Assembly: GCA_964500645.1 (NCBI GenBank)
Contig: CAZCOH010000035.1
Coordinates: 1-15,142 of the forward strand
Direction: 5' to 3'
Source: CAYFIW01 sp964500645
GTDB lineage: Bacteria > Chloroflexota > Dehalococcoidia > Lucifugimonadales > UBA826
Length of the DNA stretch: 15,142 nucleotides
Below, in pieces: positions 13,300 through 15,142 of this stretch. Under the pieces are notes generated by a model. It saw only the letters and a program-made list of their open reading frames with translations, ran no database searches and had not been told where the DNA came from. Both the position numbers and the translations under genes were made by a program. Positions within the stretch are counted from its first letter, which is position 1. Every line of letters begins with the position of its first letter.

Positions 13300-13668
13300 A
13301 TGATTCAGCAATATACTAAACTCAAGGTCGCTGATAATTCGGGAGCTAGGGTTATTAGTTGTATAGGGGTGCCTGGGGGCTCTGGTAGGAAGTACGCCTG
13401 GCTTGGTGATGTGATTGTGGCTTCTGTAAAAGAGGCTGCTCCGTCTAGTGCTGTAAAAAAGGGTGAAGTTGTCAAGGCTGTTGTGGTCAGGACTTCTAAA
13501 GGACATCGTCGGAATGATGGGTCCCATATAAAATTTGATGAGAATGCGGCTGTAATACTCGATGATAACAGGATGCCTCGGGGTACTCGGGTATTTGGGC
13601 CTGTGGCCAGAGAACTAAGAGATAAAGATTTTATGAGAATAGTCTCGTTAGCTCCGGAGGTTCTGTGA
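13300..13668 (+). CDS. rplN: 50S ribosomal protein L14
   Basis: 50S protein at the intersubunit face that binds RsfS in the silencing of resting ribosomes. The 122 residues are the exact usual length and nearly textbook: MIQQYTKLKVADNSGARVIS (1-20), the region with VKKGEVVKAVVVRT (53-66), DGSHIKFDENAAVILDD and PRGTRVFGPVARELR. The ATG at 13300 follows a 39-nt gap after rpsQ. Both GAGGA (13294-13298, too close) and AGGA (13284-13287) lie upstream. The stop overlaps the start of rplX. Confidence 0.98.
   Translation: MIQQYTKLKVADNSGARVISCIGVPGGSGRKYAWLGDVIVASVKEAAPSSAVKKGEVVKAVVVRTSKGHRRNDGSHIKFDENAAVILDDNRMPRGTRVFGPVARELRDKDFMRIVSLAPEVL
13656..13660 (+). promoter_or_regulatory. Shine-Dalgarno that decides the rplX start
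   Basis: GGAGG lies inside the end of rplN. It is 4 nt before a GTG at 13665 and 7 nt before the ATG at 13668. The second spacing is normal, so the ATG is chosen as the rplX start. Confidence 0.75.
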
Positions 13669-13976
13669 TGAAGATTAAGAAAAACGATAATGTGATTGTT
13701 CTTAAAGGCAAGGATCGAGGTAAACAGGGGGTTGTTCAGCTGGTAATCCTAGACAAAGAAAAAGTAATTGTGGAAGGGATTAATGTCGTAAAGCGTCATA
13801 TGAAGGCTCAAGGAATGCGAGGAGCCGAGATCATAGAAAAGGAAATGCCTGTGCCGGTTGGTAACGTGATGTTGGTTTGTATTCACTGTCAGGTTCCGGT
13901 AAAGACTGGTACAAGGATTCTGGGTGACCGGACGAGGGCTCGCGTCTGTAAAAAATGTCAGGAAGTGATTGAATGA
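13668..13976 (+). CDS. rplX: 50S ribosomal protein L24, zinc-ligand (four-Cys) form
   Basis: Assembly-initiator protein of the 50S near the tunnel exit. With the ATG at 13668 the product is 102 residues: MKIKKNDNVIVLKGKDRGKQ (1-20) is the KOW motif region, followed by VEGINVVKRHMKAQGMRGAE and MPVPVGNVMLV. Two Cys pairs (C71/C74 and C94/C97) could hold zinc, as in four-cysteine L24 proteins of other bacteria. A GTG at 13665 would add one Met, but the GGAGG spacing favours the ATG. The start shares one base with the rplN stop (TGATG), and the end overlaps the rplE start (ATGA). Confidence 0.96.
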   Translation: MKIKKNDNVIVLKGKDRGKQGVVQLVILDKEKVIVEGINVVKRHMKAQGMRGAEIIEKEMPVPVGNVMLVCIHCQVPVKTGTRILGDRTRARVCKKCQEVIE

Positions 13977-14554
13977 CCGCGGAAAAGCTAACACAAGTAG
14001 GGCCTCCCCGTCTTGTGGAAAAAATAAGAGATGAGATTGGGCCTGAACTTATAAGTGAGTTTGGATACTCTAGCGTGATGCAGGTTCCAAGACTTGAAAA
14101 AGTCGTGATTAACATAGGTCTTGGCGAGGCTTTGCAGAACAATAGAGCTGTTGAGAGTGCTACGGCTGATCTTGCCTTGATTACGGGTCAGAAACCCGTG
14201 ACAACTAAGGCTAGGAAATCTGTAGCTGGTTTTAAGGTACGAGAAGGCATGCCAATTGGTGTAAAAGTTACTTTGCGTGGCCGAAGAATGTATGAATTTG
14301 TAGATAGATTGTTAAATGCTTCCCTGCCGAGGATCAGAGATTTTCAGGGAATTCCTAGGAATTGCTTTGATGGAAGGGGTAATTGTTCAATCGGGCTCAG
14401 AGAACAAACTATTTTTCCTGAGATTGATTACAACAGCATAGAGAAAATACGTGGTATGCAAATAGTCTTGGTTACATCTGCCGATAGTGATCAGGAGGGG
14501 ATGAGATTTCTCGAATTGTTGGGGATGCCCTTCGTCAAGACCTTAGTCGCGTGA
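13973..14554 (+). CDS. rplE: 50S ribosomal protein L5
   Basis: 5S rRNA-binding protein of the central protuberance. The 193 residues include a short N-terminal extension (MTAEKLTQVGPP) before the usual core. VPRLEKVVINIGLGEA (38-53), LITGQKPVTTKARKSVAGFK (69-88), the REGMPIGVKVTLRGRRMYEF region and LPRIRDFQGIPRNCFDGRGN are diagnostic. The ATG at 13973 overlaps the rplX stop and has AGGA at 13960-13963. The extension makes it slightly longer than the common 179-residue form. Confidence 0.97.
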   Translation: MTAEKLTQVGPPRLVEKIRDEIGPELISEFGYSSVMQVPRLEKVVINIGLGEALQNNRAVESATADLALITGQKPVTTKARKSVAGFKVREGMPIGVKVTLRGRRMYEFVDRLLNASLPRIRDFQGIPRNCFDGRGNCSIGLREQTIFPEIDYNSIEKIRGMQIVLVTSADSDQEGMRFLELLGMPFVKTLVA

Positions 14555-14588
14555 TCATATATCGAGCGTGTAAAGAGAGAGTTGAAAA

Positions 14589-14774
14589 TTGCCAAAAAAA
14601 TCTAAAATAGAGAGTTGGAAAAGAGGACCGAAATTTAATGTTCGTGTCAGAAATCGATGCAATCGATGTGGACGTCCTAGAGGTTATATTCGGTATGTCG
14701 GGATATGCAGGATTTGTTTTAGGCAACTCTCTCACCTAGGTCAGTTGCCAGGTGTTAAAAAGGCTAGTTGGTAG
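14589..14774 (+). CDS. rpsN: 30S ribosomal protein S14, zinc-binding short type
   Basis: 30S head protein of the short zinc-binding (type Z) S14 class. The 61 residues carry C24-x2-C27 and C40-x2-C43 in RNRCNRCGRPRGYIRYVGIC and ICFRQLSHLG, ending LPGVKKASW, the standard terminus. The start is TTG at 14589 giving MPKKSKIE. No ATG is available before the zinc motif, and only a weak GA-rich tract precedes it. It lies 34 nt after rplE. Confidence 0.96.
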   Translation: MPKKSKIESWKRGPKFNVRVRNRCNRCGRPRGYIRYVGICRICFRQLSHLGQLPGVKKASW

Positions 14775-14811
14775 TTTTCACGTAAGTTAATTTCAGAAGG
14801 AATTCATTTAA

Positions 14812-15142
14812 ATGGCAATATCGGATCCAATAGCGGACATGCTCACCAGGATTAGAAACGCTAATATGGTTGGTCACAAATTTGTAGAAATACCCGCATC
14901 TAACATGAAGGTCAAGATCGCACGTATTTTGGAAGATGAAGGGTTTGTGTCTGGAGTAGATTTAGAAAACGAGGGAACTAAAGACGCGGTTGTAAAATTT
15001 AATCTTCAATATTGGGGAAAAAATGATCCGGTTATCACTGGGATAAAAAGAATAAGTAAACCTGGTCTAAGGGTTTACGCGGGTACAAATAATCTTCCAT
15101 ACGTATATGGGGGACGAGGAATAGCTGTTGTTTCCACAAACC
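14812..15142 (+). CDS. rpsH: 30S ribosomal protein S8, N-terminal 110 codons (cut by window edge)
   Basis: 16S central-domain protein and, in E. coli, repressor of the spc operon. The ATG at 14812 has AGAAGGA at 14795-14801. The visible residues start MAISDPIADMLTRIRNANMV and include EIPASNMKVKIARILEDEGF and IKRISKPGLRVYAG, with GGRGIAVVSTN at the edge, just where the family's STSKG motif begins. About 20 residues, including the RNA-binding C-terminal loop, should lie beyond the window. Confidence 0.97.
   Translation, partial: MAISDPIADMLTRIRNANMVGHKFVEIPASNMKVKIARILEDEGFVSGVDLENEGTKDAVVKFNLQYWGKNDPVITGIKRISKPGLRVYAGTNNLPYVYGGRGIAVVSTN

Noticed and set aside
5730..15142. A hidden novel system or mobile insertion within the ribosomal cluster
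   Set aside because: Every gap is 43 nt or shorter, the gene order is the conserved one, and no repeats, integrase, transposase or foreign-looking gene is present.

Overview
The window is a run of housekeeping translation genes from a bacterial chromosome. It is moderately AT-rich and uses many AGA/AGG arginine codons. My best guess at the source is a member of Chloroflexota, possibly a marine Dehalococcoidia/SAR202-like lineage. The clues are the roughly 14-residue insert in S12, the GSVDDG form of the EF-G switch I region, the L2 C-terminal style and the zinc-type S14. This is recognition from memory, not a computed placement.

Region 1 (1-644, minus strand) is the N-terminal half of hisS, cut by the left edge. 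A 199-bp spacer separates it from everything else, which reads on the plus strand.

Region 2 (844-4477) is a tight co-directional cluster: rel (ppGpp synthetase/hydrolase), rpsT (S20), rpsP (S16), khpA (KH-domain RNA-binding protein) and rimM (16S maturation factor). It joins the stringent-response enzyme to 30S assembly genes. The trmD and rplS genes that often follow rimM are not present.

Region 3 (4478-4795) is the only long gene-free stretch. Its last 100 bases hold a perfect consensus sigma-70 type promoter (TTGACA, 17 bp, TATAAT) with a C-rich discriminator, then a small GCGA-tetraloop hairpin near the predicted 5' end of the transcript.

Region 4 (4796-15142) is one uninterrupted str + S10 + spc ribosomal cluster: rpsL, rpsG, fusA, rpsJ, rplC, rplD, rplW, rplB, rpsS, rplV, rpsC, rplP, rpmC, rpsQ, rplN, rplX, rplE, rpsN and rpsH (cut by the right edge). 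There is no tuf between fusA and rpsJ, no gap longer than 43 nt, and several start/stop overlaps suggest translational coupling. The genes could form one transcript supplying S12, S7, EF-G, S10 and so on in a fixed ratio.

I see no mobile element, CRISPR array, RNA gene or unknown gene system. The points worth a second look are small departures inside conserved proteins: a QFDD motif in Rel where bifunctional enzymes usually have RxKD, a K/R swap at the S12 streptomycin site, an Ala before the essential His of L2, and acidic C-terminal tails on L4, S3 and S17.
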